A DNA stretch of 64,000 nucleotides, taken from NCBI GenBank assembly GCA_965262235.1, contig OZ253504.1, forward strand, positions 2,976,001-3,040,000. Direction: 5' to 3'. Every line of letters begins with the position of its first letter. The stretch's first letter is position 1. Source of the stretch: CATQGW01 sp965262235 (GTDB lineage Bacteria > Chloroflexota > Dehalococcoidia > Bin125). Below are positions 46,790-57,291 of this stretch, one piece after another. The position numbers and the translations under genes were made by a program. The notes below the pieces were generated by a model. The model was not told the DNA's origin and searched no databases. It was given only the letters and a program-made list of their open reading frames with translations.

Positions 46790-46960
46790 AGGAGTGCTCT
46801 GAACGAGCCGAATCCCCTCTCCCCCCGCTCTGCGGGGGGAGATGTCACGGAGTGACAGAGGGGGGCTCGCCCGCTTTACCAGATATAGCCACGCGCATGT
46901 GCCGGGACCGCGGCCCCCCTCTGCCTTCGACCTCTCCCCCCGCAGAGCGGGGGGAGAGGT
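46790..46960. repeat. Structured dispersed repeat, copy 2, plus inverted hairpin
   Basis: The core at 46814-46865 matches the 8.8-kb copy almost base for base (one T/C change in the first loop, stems CTCCCCCCGC/GCGGGGGGAG and TGTCAC/GTGACA). Flanks are also similar. A second perfect palindrome, CCTCTCCCCCCGC-AGA-GCGGGGGGAGAGG in parts, lies at 46931-46959 and is related to the first hairpin. The element lies between two convergent genes, like copy 1. Confidence 0.82.
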
Positions 46961-46973
46961 ATTGAGGGCGGCC

Positions 46974-47342
46974 CTACAGGTACGTCTGCAGCGAGGAACG
47001 TGGTTCTGCCGGGATCACCTTCTGTAGGCGACGGCCGTCGTGGGTCAGCACGAACGACATCTGCTTGCCGCGCTCCATCTCGGGGTGCAGGAGGCGGGTT
47101 GCGAGCCGCAGCGACTCGAAGCGAATCAGGCTCAGCCGCACCTGCTGCGCCGTGGCGGTCGGACGAGCGAACATCACCGCCTCAATCAGCTGGTCATAGG
47201 AGGCCTGCTCGACAAGCAGCAGGTGTCGCACGATCAGCTGCTCGACCACATCCAGCTCGATTCGAATCGGTTCGGGACGCAGCCGTCGTCGCAGGCGAGT
47301 CCAGCCCGCGCGAAGCCGCTGGCCGATTGGTGCGCGGGCCAC
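46974..47342 (-). CDS. Conserved-type small protein, possible winged helix
   Basis: 122 residues. A basic N terminus (RLRAGWTRLRRRLRPEPIR) is followed by helices with LIVRHLLLVEQASYDQLIEAV and a possible wing FVLTHDGRRLQKVIP, in parts. This pattern resembles a winged-helix fold, but no family is certain. It starts 4 bp after the CoA-transferase gene and is surely cotranscribed with it. It could be a regulator or accessory factor. Confidence 0.6.
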   Translation of the reverse strand: MARAPIGQRLRAGWTRLRRRLRPEPIRIELDVVEQLIVRHLLLVEQASYDQLIEAVMFARPTATAQQVRLSLIRFESLRLATRLLHPEMERGKQMSFVLTHDGRRLQKVIPAEPRSSLQTYL

Positions 47343-47346
47343 GCCG

Positions 47347-48591
47347 TCAGGCCTTCAGATAGGCGGCGATGTCGGGGCCGCCCTCGGTCAGCACGACGCT
47401 CGCCTCGGTCAGTTCGTCGATCTTCGCCGCGTCGAGGTCGAGCCACTCGCTCAGTACCGCGCCGGTGTCGGCGCCGAAGGCGGGTCCCGGCCCGCGCACG
47501 CGACCTGGAGTGCGCGACAGCTTGAGCGGCGAGTCGGCCATCTTGATCGTGCCCGCGCTCGGATGCTCGACCTCGGTGATCATCCTGCGGTGCTGGATCT
47601 GCGGCTGTTCCACGGCCTCGCCGATCGAGTTCAGCGGGCCGATCGGAATCCCGTACACGCTGAGCGCCTCAACCCAGTGCTCGGTGGTCTGTTGCTTCGT
47701 CGCCTCGAACAGCAGCGGTTCGAGTTCCGCGTGGTTCTGCGTGCGCTTCAGCGATGTCTCGAAGCGCTCATCGCCGACGAGCTGCGTCAGCCCGAGCTCG
47801 GCGCAGAACAGCTCCCACTGACTCTCGACTCCCCAGGCCAGCGCCAGCACCATCCAGCCGTCGGCGGTTGGAAACGCCTGGAACGGGGTCGCCGACGGAT
47901 GGCGCGTGCCGATCCGGCCCGGTTCCTGGCCCGTCGCGTACCAGCGCGCGACCGCGTTTTCGAGCAATGCGATCTGGCAGTCGAGCATCGAGATATCGAT
48001 CGATTGTCCGATCCCGCTCGACTCGCGCTCGCGCAGCGCGGCGAGGATGCCAATCGCGGTGTAGAGCCCCGCCGTCAGGTCGCCGATCGACGTTCCCGGG
48101 CGCGCCGGCGGACCGTCGGCGTAGCCGGTGATGCTCATCACGCCGCCCATCCCCTGCACGATGATGTCCAGCGCCGGCCGGTCGCGAAGCGGCCCCGTCT
48201 GCCCGAAGCCCGATGTCGACGCGTAGACGAGGCGCGGGTTGCGCTCGAGCAGCTCCGTCGCGCCGAGCCCCAGCGCCGACATTTTGCCGGGCGTGAAGTT
48301 CTCCATCACCACGTCGGCCTGGTCAACCAGCTCCAGGAAGAGCTCGCGCCCCTGGTCCGAGCGCAGGTCGATCGAGATGCTGCGCTTGCCGCGATTGACG
48401 CTCTGGAAGTACATCGACTCGTTGGCCACGAACGGCCCCGTGGTGCGCGCCACATCGCCGTAGGGCGGGCGCTCGACCTTGACCACCTCCGCGCCCAGGT
48501 CGCAGAGAATCATCGCCGCGTAGGGGCCGGCGAGGACCCAGGTGAGATCGAGGACGCGGACTCCGTCCAGTGGGCCGGGTGCTGCTGACAT
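47347..48591 (-). CDS. CaiB/BaiF class III CoA-transferase, stand-alone catalytic type
   Basis: 414 residues. The family N terminus is LDGVRVLDLTWVLAGPYAAM, with ENFTPGKMSALGLG and ASTSGFGQTGPL. The catalytic Asp171 is present (SIGDLTAGLYTAIG). Unlike the other loci it has no degenerate CoA-transferase partner beside it, so it is probably a homodimer of the formyl-CoA-transferase/Frc type. A small protein gene follows 4 bp downstream. The acid substrate is unknown. Confidence 0.92.
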   Translation of the reverse strand: MSAAPGPLDGVRVLDLTWVLAGPYAAMILCDLGAEVVKVERPPYGDVARTTGPFVANESMYFQSVNRGKRSISIDLRSDQGRELFLELVDQADVVMENFTPGKMSALGLGATELLERNPRLVYASTSGFGQTGPLRDRPALDIIVQGMGGVMSITGYADGPPARPGTSIGDLTAGLYTAIGILAALRERESSGIGQSIDISMLDCQIALLENAVARWYATGQEPGRIGTRHPSATPFQAFPTADGWMVLALAWGVESQWELFCAELGLTQLVGDERFETSLKRTQNHAELEPLLFEATKQQTTEHWVEALSVYGIPIGPLNSIGEAVEQPQIQHRRMITEVEHPSAGTIKMADSPLKLSRTPGRVRGPGPAFGADTGAVLSEWLDLDAAKIDELTEASVVLTEGGPDIAAYLKA

Positions 48592-48634
48592 GGGATCGTC
48601 CTTCGGGGTCAGACAAGACGTTCAGACAATGCGT

Positions 48635-49651
48635 TCAGACAAGGCCTTCGCTGACGAGCGAGAGCTCAAGGTCCTCGACGAGCCACTCCAGCGGCTCGCC
48701 GCGGTTGAAACGGCGCAGGTTGGCAAGAAAGAACTCGGTCGTGCGATTGAGCGCCGAGGGCACAACGCAGGAGTCGTGCGGCGTGACGCTGGTGCGCGGC
48801 AGCGTCCAGATCACCGAGTCCGCGTCCGGCGGTTCGTAGGGCGCGACGTCGAGCACGGCGCCCGCGATCTGACCCTGTTCAAGCGCGTGGCGCAACGCCT
48901 CATGATCGAGCACGCGGCCTCGAGCGACGTTGATCAGCAGCGCGTGCGGCTGCATCTGAGCGAGCTCGTCCGCGCCGATCAGGTCGACGGTGTCGTTGGT
49001 CAGCGGCACACACAGCACGACATAATCACTGGCGTTGAGCAGCTCGCCGAGCCGGTCGGGTGTGAGGTGGAGATCGAGATTGGGATCGTTCGGCGCGCGG
49101 CGCTTGGTCGCGATCGTGCGCATCTCGAACGCATGCGCGCGCTTCGCGATCGCCGCGCCGATCCCGCCGTAGCCGACGATCCCAATCGTCTGCCCGGCCA
49201 GTTCGATCGAGTTGATATTGCGCCAGACTGAGTTCCGCGCCTGCTCCGCATGGGCGGGCAGCCGCTTGGCGTGGTTCAGAATGTGCGCGAAGACGTATTC
49301 AGCGATCGGCCCGCCGTGCACCCCCGGCGCATTGGTCAGCAGATTGCCCGCTTCGAGCACGAGTTCGTACGCGTAGTGGTCGACGCCGGTGCTCGCCGTC
49401 TGAAACCAACGCGGCGGCGATTTGCGCAGCACCTCGATCAGCGCCAGAAACGACGTCGGCGAGGTGTAGAAGTCCTCGGAGAGGAAGAACACGTCGAGAT
49501 TTGCCGGGTCGCCGTGCCACTCGCCCTCGCGGTTGAGTAAGACCAGCTCCGCGCCGGGCGCCGCGGCGAGGATCTCGTCCCGCCAGCCATCGGCCATCAC
49601 CGTGCTGACGCCGATGCGCAGGGGCGAACGGGCTGCGTCCTCGGCAGGCAT
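48635..49651 (-). CDS. NAD-dependent D-2-hydroxyacid dehydrogenase
   Basis: 338 residues. The Rossmann motif GIVGYGGIGAAIAKRA is canonical. Catalytic residues are Arg (NVARGRVLD), Glu (YEPPDAD region) and His (TPHDSC). ATG 49651 follows GGGAG at 6 nt; an upstream in-frame start at 49681 adds a short unconserved leader. It lies 43 bp from the CoA-transferase gene on the same strand, so it may reduce or oxidise the acid that the CoA-transferase activates. It is divergent from an MFS gene that could carry that acid. Confidence 0.9.
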   Translation of the reverse strand: MPAEDAARSPLRIGVSTVMADGWRDEILAAAPGAELVLLNREGEWHGDPANLDVFFLSEDFYTSPTSFLALIEVLRKSPPRWFQTASTGVDHYAYELVLEAGNLLTNAPGVHGGPIAEYVFAHILNHAKRLPAHAEQARNSVWRNINSIELAGQTIGIVGYGGIGAAIAKRAHAFEMRTIATKRRAPNDPNLDLHLTPDRLGELLNASDYVVLCVPLTNDTVDLIGADELAQMQPHALLINVARGRVLDHEALRHALEQGQIAGAVLDVAPYEPPDADSVIWTLPRTSVTPHDSCVVPSALNRTTEFFLANLRRFNRGEPLEWLVEDLELSLVSEGLV

Positions 49652-49737
49652 CTGAACTCCCAGATCGCGCGCAACTTGCACAAGGCCGGCAATTCATCGT
49701 TGCCGCTTCGCGCCGATGCTACGGTACGGCGTCGCCC

Positions 49738-51036
49738 ATGACGCCATCTCCAACCCCCGCTTCGGCCCGCCCGCCCGCGATTCTGCGTCGACGCCCGTTC
49801 TCGCGTTTCTACCCCGGCTGGTGGATCGCCGTAGCGGCCTCGTTCGTCTCATTCGCCGGCGTTGCCTTCTTCAACCCCGTGCTGGGCGCGCTCGTGCCGG
49901 CCCTGCAGGACGAGTTCGGCTGGAGCGTCGCCTCGATCGCCCTGGCGATGACGATCGGCACGATCGTCGCCGCGCTGATCGCTCCCGTGATCGGGCCGCT
50001 GGCCGATCGCTACGGCTCGCGCGCCCTGCTGCTCGGTGCGGTGACGATGATGGTCGTGCTGCTCGTCGCGATGGCCTACGTGTCCGAACTCTGGCAGCTC
50101 TGGCTCTTCTACGGGATGGGCCGCGCGATCGGCATCGGGATCGTCGACATGGCGGTCGTCGTGACGATCTCCAACTGGTTCGTCCGCGACCGCGGCCGCG
50201 CGATGGGCATGACGATGATCGGCACCCGCGCGGGGATGTCGGTGATGCCGCTGCTGCTGGCCTGGACGCTGGGCATGGGCGGCCTTCGCTTTGGCTTCAT
50301 CGGCCTCGCAGTGCTCGTCGCCGCCCTCGCGCTGCTGCCCCCGCTGATCGTGCGGCGCCGCCCCGAAGATGTCGGCCTGTTCGTCGACGGGGCCCCGCCC
50401 GCGGTCATGCCCGGCGTCGTCGAGGAGCCGACCGATCTCGACCCGGTCTGGACGGTCCGCCAGGCCACCCGCACCCGCTCGTTCTGGATGCTGCTGATCG
50501 GCACGTCGATCCTGATGGTCGTCGGTGGCGCGGTGAACTTCACGTTCGTCTCGCACCTCGTCGACAACGGGATCAAGAGCAGCACCGCGGTCTTCGCGTT
50601 GTCGCTCTGGGCCGGCACGGGGATCATCGGCGGGATCATCGGCGGCGAGCTGCGTCAGCGGATGTCTGTGCGCTTCGCGCTGCCGGTGGTGATCTGTGTC
50701 ACCGCCGGCTCGCTGGTGCTGTTCGTGATGACCGACTCAGTCTGGATGAGCCTCGTCTTCGCGGTCTGGCACGGGATGTCATTCGGCGCGCAACTGCCGC
50801 TCAACCGGATCTCGTTCCCCGATTATTTCGGGCGCTACTCGGTCGGGGCGATCCGCGGCGTGACCGCGCCGGCGCAGTTCACGCTCAACGCCTTCGGCCC
50901 GCTGCTGGCCGGCCTCGCGTTTGACTGGCGCGGCTCCTACGACCTGCTCTACACCGTCTTCATCGGCCTGCTGCTGCTCGCCGCGGTGTGCGTCCTGGCC
51001 GCACCCAAACCGAAGCTACCGAGCGCAGCTCAATGA
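49738..51036 (+). CDS. MFS transporter (monocarboxylate/OFA-like)
   Basis: 432 residues with 12 predicted helices. The loop 2-3 motif is GPLADRYGSRALL and the first helix starts PGWWIAVAASFVSFAG, a pattern common in oxalate:formate and monocarboxylate-type MFS proteins. The central loop (VRRRPEDVGLFVDG) is also typical of that group. It is divergent from the D-2-hydroxyacid dehydrogenase and CoA-transferase genes by 86 bp and is a good candidate importer for their acid substrate. Confidence 0.9.
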   Translation: MTPSPTPASARPPAILRRRPFSRFYPGWWIAVAASFVSFAGVAFFNPVLGALVPALQDEFGWSVASIALAMTIGTIVAALIAPVIGPLADRYGSRALLLGAVTMMVVLLVAMAYVSELWQLWLFYGMGRAIGIGIVDMAVVVTISNWFVRDRGRAMGMTMIGTRAGMSVMPLLLAWTLGMGGLRFGFIGLAVLVAALALLPPLIVRRRPEDVGLFVDGAPPAVMPGVVEEPTDLDPVWTVRQATRTRSFWMLLIGTSILMVVGGAVNFTFVSHLVDNGIKSSTAVFALSLWAGTGIIGGIIGGELRQRMSVRFALPVVICVTAGSLVLFVMTDSVWMSLVFAVWHGMSFGAQLPLNRISFPDYFGRYSVGAIRGVTAPAQFTLNAFGPLLAGLAFDWRGSYDLLYTVFIGLLLLAAVCVLAAPKPKLPSAAQ

Positions 51037-51107
51037 ACGTCGAACGGGCAGCGCAGTCGCCGCTGTGAACGCGGTCGCCGGCTATCCCGCTCGAGAGTTG
51101 CCCGCGG

Positions 51108-52310
51108 CTATGCGTTGGCGAGAATCAGCGTCCCGGCCGAGGCGAACATGCCGCCTGGACCGTGCGCCATGCTGACGTTGACGCCGTCGACCTGACGCTC
51201 GCCGGCCTCGCCGCGCAGCTGCACGACCGACTCGATGATCGCGAACATCCCGTACATCCCCGTGTGGCAGTACGAGAGCCCGCCGCCATTGGTGTTCATC
51301 GGGAAGTCGCCGCCCGGGCCCGCCTTGTAGATCACCTCGCCGTTCGGGCCGGTCTTGGTCTCGGCGAAGAACGGGCCGCCCTCGCCCTTGGGCACGAAGC
51401 CCAGGTCCTCGGCCGCCATCAGCGGCGTGAAGGTGAAGGCGTCGTAGAACATGCAGTGGTCGATGTCCTCCGGTCCCAGACCGGCGCTCGTGTAGGCCGC
51501 CTTGCCCGAGATCGTGTAGGAGTCGGCCGTGGTGTGGTCGCGCATCTGCGAGACCATCCAGTGCGCGTTCGCCTCGCCCGCGCCCAGCACGTAGACCGGC
51601 GGCCTGGCGAGGTCCTTCGCGCGCTCCTCGGAGACGAGCACCAACGCGCCGCCGCCGTCGGCGACCACGCAGCAATCGAGCAGGTTGAACGGGTAGCAGA
51701 TCATCCGCGAGTTGAGCACGTCCTGCGGGGTGATCGGCCCGCCGCCGCGCTCCGGCGTGCGCCGGTGGCTGCCCATCATCGCCATCGGGTTGAGATTCGC
51801 CCACGCGCGTGTGGACGCGGCGATGTGCGCCAGATGCTCCTTGGTCGTGCCGTACTCGTGGAAGTGCCGCAGCACCGGGATCGAGAACGTGGTTGGCGCG
51901 CCGCCGATCGCGAAGGGCGCCTCATACTGCGCCCCCGGCGACTGACGCGAGCCGCCGCCGCCCATGTCGATACGGGAGCGTCCGCTCTCGCCGTGGGTGA
52001 TCAGCGCGACATCGCAGTAGCCGGCCATGATCGCGGCCACGGCGTGGCGCACGTGGATCATGAACGAGCAGCCGCCGACCGACGTGCCGTCGATGTAGCG
52101 CGGCTGGATCCCGAGGTACTCGGCGACCTCGTTGGGGATCGCGCCGGCGCAGAGCAGGCCGTCGACATCGGAAAGCTTCAGTCCGGCGTCGTTCAGCGCG
52201 TTGCGCGCGGCCTGCGCGTGCAGCGCCAGCCGCGACATGCCCGGCAGCGTGCCCAGGTCATCGGTTTCCGCAGCGCCGACGATGGCGACTTTGTGGCGAA
52301 TCTGGTCCAT
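51108..52310 (-). CDS. Thiolase-superfamily protein (lipid-transfer/SCP-x type)
   Basis: 400 residues of thiolase fold. Cys81 (SVGGCSFMIH) is in the nucleophile position. NTNGGGLSYCHTGMYG provides the His segment. The second Cys motif near the C terminus is changed to MAHGPGGMFAS, so the full two-Cys thiolase reaction is doubtful. Proteins of this sort often pair with a DUF35 partner, as in Ltp2-type aldolases that cleave steroid side chains, or as acyltransferases. A DUF35 gene lies 61 bp upstream on the same strand. Confidence 0.9.
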   Translation of the reverse strand: MDQIRHKVAIVGAAETDDLGTLPGMSRLALHAQAARNALNDAGLKLSDVDGLLCAGAIPNEVAEYLGIQPRYIDGTSVGGCSFMIHVRHAVAAIMAGYCDVALITHGESGRSRIDMGGGGSRQSPGAQYEAPFAIGGAPTTFSIPVLRHFHEYGTTKEHLAHIAASTRAWANLNPMAMMGSHRRTPERGGGPITPQDVLNSRMICYPFNLLDCCVVADGGGALVLVSEERAKDLARPPVYVLGAGEANAHWMVSQMRDHTTADSYTISGKAAYTSAGLGPEDIDHCMFYDAFTFTPLMAAEDLGFVPKGEGGPFFAETKTGPNGEVIYKAGPGGDFPMNTNGGGLSYCHTGMYGMFAIIESVVQLRGEAGERQVDGVNVSMAHGPGGMFASAGTLILANA

Positions 52311-52371
52311 GATGGCTCCTCAGCTGGAGGTGGAAGGTGTGTCGGTGCGGTCGGCTAGCCGGCCACGTAGG

Positions 52372-52782
52372 TCAGGCCGGGCGGAACTTCGGCAGCGTGA
52401 CCGCGTCGGTCACGTCGTCGAAGACGATCTCGACGGGCATCTCGACCGCGCAGTCGTACGCGTCGTCGATGATCAGGTTCGACATCATCCGCGGGCCCTC
52501 GTCGAGCTCGATGACGGCGATCACGTACGGCGTCTTTTCCTGCATCGGCGGGATCGGCAGATGGCTGATCACGTAGGTGTGCACGCGGCCCTTGCCGGAG
52601 GCTTCGCGCCAGTCGATCTCCCAGCTGAAGCAGTCGGGATTCGGGCAGAAGGGGCGTGGGTAGAAGTGGAAGCGCTCGCAGGCGCTGCAATGCGGGAGCA
52701 GCAGCTTGTGCTCTTTGAGCCCGTCCCAGTAGGGCTGCGATTCGGGCGTCGGCTGCGGCAGTGCGCCGCTGTAGTCGGCCAT
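52372..52782 (-). CDS. DUF35 OB-fold/zinc-ribbon partner of thiolase
   Basis: 136 residues. The zinc ribbon has Cys32/Cys35 (CSAC) and Cys46/Cys51 (CPNPDC). The OB-fold follows: GKGRVHTYVISHLPIPP, PYVIAVIELDEGPRMMSNL and VEIVFDDV. Such proteins bind a neighbouring thiolase-like enzyme and may deliver or shield the acyl-CoA. Here the thiolase gene is immediately downstream. Together they form a likely complex for C-C bond cleavage or formation on an acyl-CoA. Confidence 0.93.
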   Translation of the reverse strand: MADYSGALPQPTPESQPYWDGLKEHKLLLPHCSACERFHFYPRPFCPNPDCFSWEIDWREASGKGRVHTYVISHLPIPPMQEKTPYVIAVIELDEGPRMMSNLIIDDAYDCAVEMPVEIVFDDVTDAVTLPKFRPA

Positions 52783-52881
52783 GAGATTCTCCTCGTCCGC
52801 GCGCGCAGCAAGGCTGGGGCGCTGTAGGGATGCTACGCGAGCGAGTGATCGGCGGCAATGCGGACGCGCGTCAGGCCGGCG

Positions 52882-53193
52882 CTAGTCCGCTGCCGCCACG
52901 ATGTCATCCCGCGGCCAGAGCCGCTCGATCCGGAACTCGTCGGCGCGCTTCATCACCTCGGCAAGTTCGTAGTCCGCCTGTAGCTCGAGCCAGATGAGGG
53001 GGTTCCCGCCGAAGGCCATGTCGATTCGAACGGCCAGCTCAGCGGTGATTGGCGCGCGTCCGTAGCAGACCTCGGTGAGCGTTGCCTCCTCGACCTGGAG
53101 ATGGGCCGCCGCCTCAGCGATGGTCAGGCCTGCCGGCTCGATGCAATCCAGACGCACCGATACCCCGGGATGAGCAGCCTGTTCGATCGACAT
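52882..53193 (-). CDS. higA: HigA-type antitoxin (XRE family)
   Basis: 103 residues. A helix-turn-helix is seen in LTIAEAAAHLQVEEATLTEV, followed by GRAPITAELAVRIDMAFGGNPLIWL, the classical HigA sequence around the dimer helix. HigA binds and neutralises HigB and represses the operon. ATG 53193 follows GGAGG. The gene is 11 bp downstream of higB, the normal higBA order in which the toxin comes first. Confidence 0.9.
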   Translation of the reverse strand: MSIEQAAHPGVSVRLDCIEPAGLTIAEAAAHLQVEEATLTEVCYGRAPITAELAVRIDMAFGGNPLIWLELQADYELAEVMKRADEFRIERLWPRDDIVAAAD

Positions 53194-53204
53194 CGATGCG
53201 CCTC

Positions 53205-53483
53205 CTAGTGGTAGTCCTCGTAGTCGACGTCGTAGACATCGTAGTCCTCGAGTCGAAACGTGAGCCGCCAGTTGCGGGTCACTCGAATCGACCAGGTTCC
53301 CGCCCGATCGCCCGACAGCTGATGTAGATGGTATCCCTGAATATTGAGATCGGCAGGTACCCGCGCGCGGTTGAGTCGACGCATGATCCGCAGGAGCTTG
53401 TCGGCTTCATTGGCTCCGACGCCTCTCCGCGATCCTTGCTCGAACAGCGCCTGCAAGCCGTTGTGCCGAAAGCTGCGGATCAC
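53205..53483 (-). CDS. higB: HigB-type (RelE superfamily) toxin
   Basis: 92 residues, start MIRSFRHNGLQALFEQG, then LNIQGYHLHQLSGDRAGTWSIRV and TRNWRLTFRLEDYDV. This is the HigB pattern of ribosome-dependent mRNA cleavage, with the basic residues and the terminal Arg-Leu-Thr-Phe strand. GTG 53483 overlaps the stop of the upstream trmH gene (GTGA), so its expression is tied to that gene. The acidic C-terminal end (YDVYDVDYEDYH) is unusual. Toxicity is inferred from the family. Confidence 0.9.
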   Translation of the reverse strand: MIRSFRHNGLQALFEQGSRRGVGANEADKLLRIMRRLNRARVPADLNIQGYHLHQLSGDRAGTWSIRVTRNWRLTFRLEDYDVYDVDYEDYH

Positions 53484-54094
53484 AGACCGGGTCTATCGTG
53501 CCCGGTCGGCGAGCCCTTCGGCTGGGCCTCTCGCTCCAGCCACGCTTCCAGCACCGCATCCTTGGTCGGGCTCCACTCAGGCGGACGCCCGCGGCGCTGC
53601 CGCGCGGCCTCGGCGAGCAGCACGGATGCAGCCACTGAGACGTTCAGGCTTCCCACGAACCCCTGCATCGGAATCACGATCCGCTCATCCGCCGCCGCGA
53701 GCATCTCCTCCGAGCAGCCGCGACGCTCGTTGCCCAGCACGATCGCGGCGGGCTCGGTCCAATCGACATCCAGATAGTCGCGCGGCTCGCCGCCCAGCTC
53801 CGTCGCATAGATCGGCAGCGAGCGTTCCCGCAGGCTGGCGACGCACTCCTCGACCGACCCATACCGCTCGATCTGCAGCCACCGCTGCACGTTGGCCGCG
53901 ACTCCCGATGAGATCTTCGGGAACTCTTCCTGCGTGTAGCAGAGCGCAACCGTGCCGACCCCGAAGGCGTCGCAGCTGCGCAACACCGCAGACGCATTGT
54001 GTGCGTCGTGGACGTTCTCGAGCACGACCACGAGGTCGTCGTGGCGGCGCGTGAGCACATCACGCATCCGCCGGCGACGGCGCTCGGTGGTCAC
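53480..54094 (-). CDS. TrmH-family tRNA 2'-O-methyltransferase
   Basis: 204 residues. SpoU motifs are VVLENVHDAHNASAVLRSCD (Asn and catalytic Arg), IVLGNERRGCSEE and IPMQGFVGSLNVSVAASVLL; the knot is complete. The N terminus (TTERRRRRMRDVLTRR) matches that of tRNA Gm18 methyltransferase TrmH, so GTG 54094 is chosen over an upstream GTG at 54133 that overlaps the nitrite reductase. It shares a 4-bp overlap with higB downstream. Confidence 0.9.
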   Translation of the reverse strand: MTTERRRRRMRDVLTRRHDDLVVVLENVHDAHNASAVLRSCDAFGVGTVALCYTQEEFPKISSGVAANVQRWLQIERYGSVEECVASLRERSLPIYATELGGEPRDYLDVDWTEPAAIVLGNERRGCSEEMLAAADERIVIPMQGFVGSLNVSVAASVLLAEAARQRRGRPPEWSPTKDAVLEAWLEREAQPKGSPTGHDRPGL

Positions 54095-54116
54095 GCGCCC
54101 ACTTTGACGCTCGCCG

Positions 54117-55910
<1,794 letters not shown>

Positions 55911-55962
55911 GCCCGCGCCTCCCGCATCTTGGCTGTCTCGAACAGCTTGTTACCTCAGATTA

Positions 55963-57291
55963 TCAAAGCCCAAGCGCCTGGTCCGACTTTAGCCCACGCA
56001 ATGAGTCGTCGATCGTCACTGAATACGCGCGCTCAGCGACCATTTGCCGCTGCGCATCAGGCAGCGCATCGATCTGATCGGCCGCGCGCAGCCGGATCTT
56101 GCTCAGCGCCACCTCGCTGGCGCGCGCGCGTCGCCCGTTGACCATCATCTGCTTGAGCAGCGGCTTACCCATGATCCGCGGCGACGTGCCGAAGCGCTGA
56201 ATGTGGTCTTCGACCATCACCTGTTGCTCGCGCCGACGGTAGACCTGCTTGCGTCCGCCCAGACTCAGCTTGCCCGGCGAGTGCTTCGCCAGGTCGCGGT
56301 CGTTGTAGGCAACGAGCTTGTACGCAGTGTCCAGCGCCGGCGCGTCCTGCGAGGTCACGATCGCGGTCCCGCAGGCGAAGGCGTCGATCGGCGCGCGGGC
56401 CGCGACCAGCGCGGCGATCCGGTGTTCGTCCAGCCCACCGCTCGCGATGATCTGGATCTCCGTCAGCTTTGCCGCGTCGAGCATCGCCCGCGCCGCCCGC
56501 GCCTCTTCACCCAGGTCACCAGAGTCGATCCGGATCGCGCGGATGCGGTGCTGGCCGATCTGCTGCGCCAGCGTGATCACATTCTCGACGCCACGCGTCG
56601 TGTCGTGCGTGTCGACCAGCAGTGTCGTCGCCGGATAACGCCGTGCGAACGAGCGGAACGCTTCCAGCTCGTCATCATGCGCCAGGACGTACGAGTGGGC
56701 CATCGTCCCCACCACCGGAATCCCGAAGCGCCGCCCCGCCTCGACGTTCGACGTCGCCTCGAATCCCGCGCTGTAAGCCGCGCAGGCGCCGATCAGCGCC
56801 GCATCCACGCCGTGCGCGCGACGCCCCCCGAACTCCAGCATCGGCGCGCCATCGGCTGCGAGCACCGCCCGCGCCGCCTTGCTCGCGACGAGCGTCGCCG
56901 AGCTCAGTTGGTTCAGCGCCAGCGTCTCGATCAGCTGCGCCTCTGGCAGCGGTGCGACGACCTGCAGTAGCGGCTCGTGTGGGAACACGACGGTCCCCTC
57001 CGGCGGCGCCCAGATCTCGCCGCTGAAGCGAAACTCGCGCAGGCGATCGATGAATCCGTCGGTGAACTGCGACAGCGACGTGAGATAGGCCAGGTCGTCT
57101 TCGTTGAAGCGCAACGTCTCAATCTGCTCGAGCAGGGTCGAAAGCCCCGCCGCGAGCAGGAATCCCCAGTCGGCCGGCAGGCTGCGCGTCGTCAGCTCGA
57201 ACACTGCCGGGCCTTCCAGCCCGCGCTCGTAGTAGACCTGCGCCATCGCCAGCTCGTAGAGATCGGTGAACAAGCCCGAGACCGGGGTCAC
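55963..57291 (-). CDS. pncB: Nicotinate phosphoribosyltransferase
   Basis: 442 residues. The N terminus GLFTDLYELAMAQVYYERG, then TTRSLPADWGFLLAAGL, EFGGRRAHGVDAAL, GTMAHSYVLAHDDELEAF and IRIDSGDLGEEARAAR are all family segments; the last binds the phosphoribosyl diphosphate. It converts nicotinate to nicotinate mononucleotide. GTG 57291 overlaps the pncA stop (GTGA), so nicotinamide is first deamidated and then ribosylated by products of one operon. Confidence 0.95.
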   Translation of the reverse strand: MTPVSGLFTDLYELAMAQVYYERGLEGPAVFELTTRSLPADWGFLLAAGLSTLLEQIETLRFNEDDLAYLTSLSQFTDGFIDRLREFRFSGEIWAPPEGTVVFPHEPLLQVVAPLPEAQLIETLALNQLSSATLVASKAARAVLAADGAPMLEFGGRRAHGVDAALIGACAAYSAGFEATSNVEAGRRFGIPVVGTMAHSYVLAHDDELEAFRSFARRYPATTLLVDTHDTTRGVENVITLAQQIGQHRIRAIRIDSGDLGEEARAARAMLDAAKLTEIQIIASGGLDEHRIAALVAARAPIDAFACGTAIVTSQDAPALDTAYKLVAYNDRDLAKHSPGKLSLGGRKQVYRRREQQVMVEDHIQRFGTSPRIMGKPLLKQMMVNGRRARASEVALSKIRLRAADQIDALPDAQRQMVAERAYSVTIDDSLRGLKSDQALGL

